Assembly (NCBI GenBank): GCA_031271375.1
Contig: JAISVU010000402.1
Location: 1-5,964, forward strand
Direction: 5' to 3'
DNA: 5,964 nucleotides
Source of the DNA: Clostridiales bacterium
Lineage (GTDB): Bacteria; Bacillota; Clostridia; Lachnospirales; WRAX01
This document shows positions 5,623 to 5,964 of this stretch, piece by piece (within the stretch, counting starts at the first letter, position 1; each line of letters starts with the position of its first letter). The notes beneath the pieces were generated by a model. It made no database searches and was not told where the DNA came from. It saw nothing but the letters and a program-made list of their open reading frames with translations. The translations under genes and the position numbers were made by a program.

Positions 5623-5964
5623 ATGGATTTAAACGATTTTAAGTGGCTGAACAAGAGTGAAATGACCGCGGATGAAGACAGGATAACCGTCTGCGCTCCG
5701 GGGATGACCGATTATTTCAACAGTCCCGTTCCCGAGAACGGCCGGCTGCAAAAACCCCAGGGCGACGCGCCGTTTTTCTACACCGAAATAACGGGGGACT
5801 TCGTCGCAAGGGTGAAGGCAAAGCCTAACTTCCTTACCACCTACGACGCCGCCAGCCTAATGATGATCCATGACGAAAACCTATGGATCAAAGCCGCATT
5901 CGAGAAGTCCGATTTCGGCACAACCGCTGTCGTCAGCGTCGTGACGAACACGGTCTCTGACGAC
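5623..5964 (+). CDS. DUF1349 domain protein, 3' end missing
   Basis: The first 114 codons of a gene that runs off the window. The protein begins MDLNDFKWLNKSEMT and continues with a stretch reading like the DUF1349 (concanavalin A-like jelly-roll, once labelled 'regulation of enolase 1') family: DRITVCAPGMTDYFNSP, then FFYTEITGDFVARVKAKPNF, YDAASLMMIHDENLWIKAAFE and VVSVVTN. Family members are about 180-200 residues, so roughly half to two thirds is present. The fold resembles carbohydrate-binding lectin domains, but no enzymatic role is established, and no signal peptide is seen. The start is well supported by GGGGGAG at 5609-5615, seven bases before the ATG. It lies 16 bases after the phosphatase stop on the same strand, so it is probably the last or next member of the same operon. 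Confidence 0.8.
   Translation, partial: MDLNDFKWLNKSEMTADEDRITVCAPGMTDYFNSPVPENGRLQKPQGDAPFFYTEITGDFVARVKAKPNFLTTYDAASLMMIHDENLWIKAAFEKSDFGTTAVVSVVTNTVSDD

Overview
The window looks like chromosomal DNA from a Gram-positive, low-to-mid G+C bacterium, most likely a member of the Bacillota of clostridial type. The reasons are an HflC-type SPFH protein, a Firmicutes-style MurA and a compact RsbV/RsbW/RsbU-like partner-switching operon with purine-rich ribosome binding sites and very short gene spacing. The assignment comes from protein style only; no rRNA or other marker gene is present. Coding density is very high and no stretch over 300 bases lacks a gene. No tRNA, rRNA, CRISPR array, insertion sequence or convincing intrinsic terminator was seen.

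Left part (1-1906, + strand): the C-terminal two thirds of an HflC-like membrane-associated SPFH protein, then an alpha/beta hydrolase of the monoacylglycerol lipase type 10 bases downstream, then a small AT-rich DUF2442 gene. The three run head to tail and are probably co-transcribed. Middle (1933-3195, - strand): a complete murA for the first committed step of peptidoglycan synthesis. It converges on the DUF2442 gene and diverges from the operon on its right. The 95-base AT-rich gap at 3196-3290 is the only real intergenic regulatory region.

Right part (3291-5606, + strand): a four-gene partner-switching module. It encodes a STAS anti-sigma-factor antagonist with the phosphorylatable DSTGLG serine, two consecutive small Bergerat-fold (HATPase) proteins, and a SpoIIE/RsbU-type PP2C phosphatase with an N-terminal receiver-like domain. 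The genes are separated by 8, 3 and -8 bases. A DUF1349 gene follows after 16 bases and runs off the window end. In the standard scheme the kinase binds a sigma factor or other target and phosphorylates the STAS protein, and the phosphatase reverses this.

Two parts of this module look catalytically unusual. The first HATPase protein has lost the key residues of its N, G1 and G2 boxes, while the second keeps them all. The receiver domain of the phosphatase has lost the phospho-acceptor aspartate (Arg at residue 52) and the other phosphorylation residues. The module therefore looks like an intact STAS/kinase/phosphatase triad carrying two pseudo-signalling domains. No sigma factor gene is seen next to it, so its output target is unknown.
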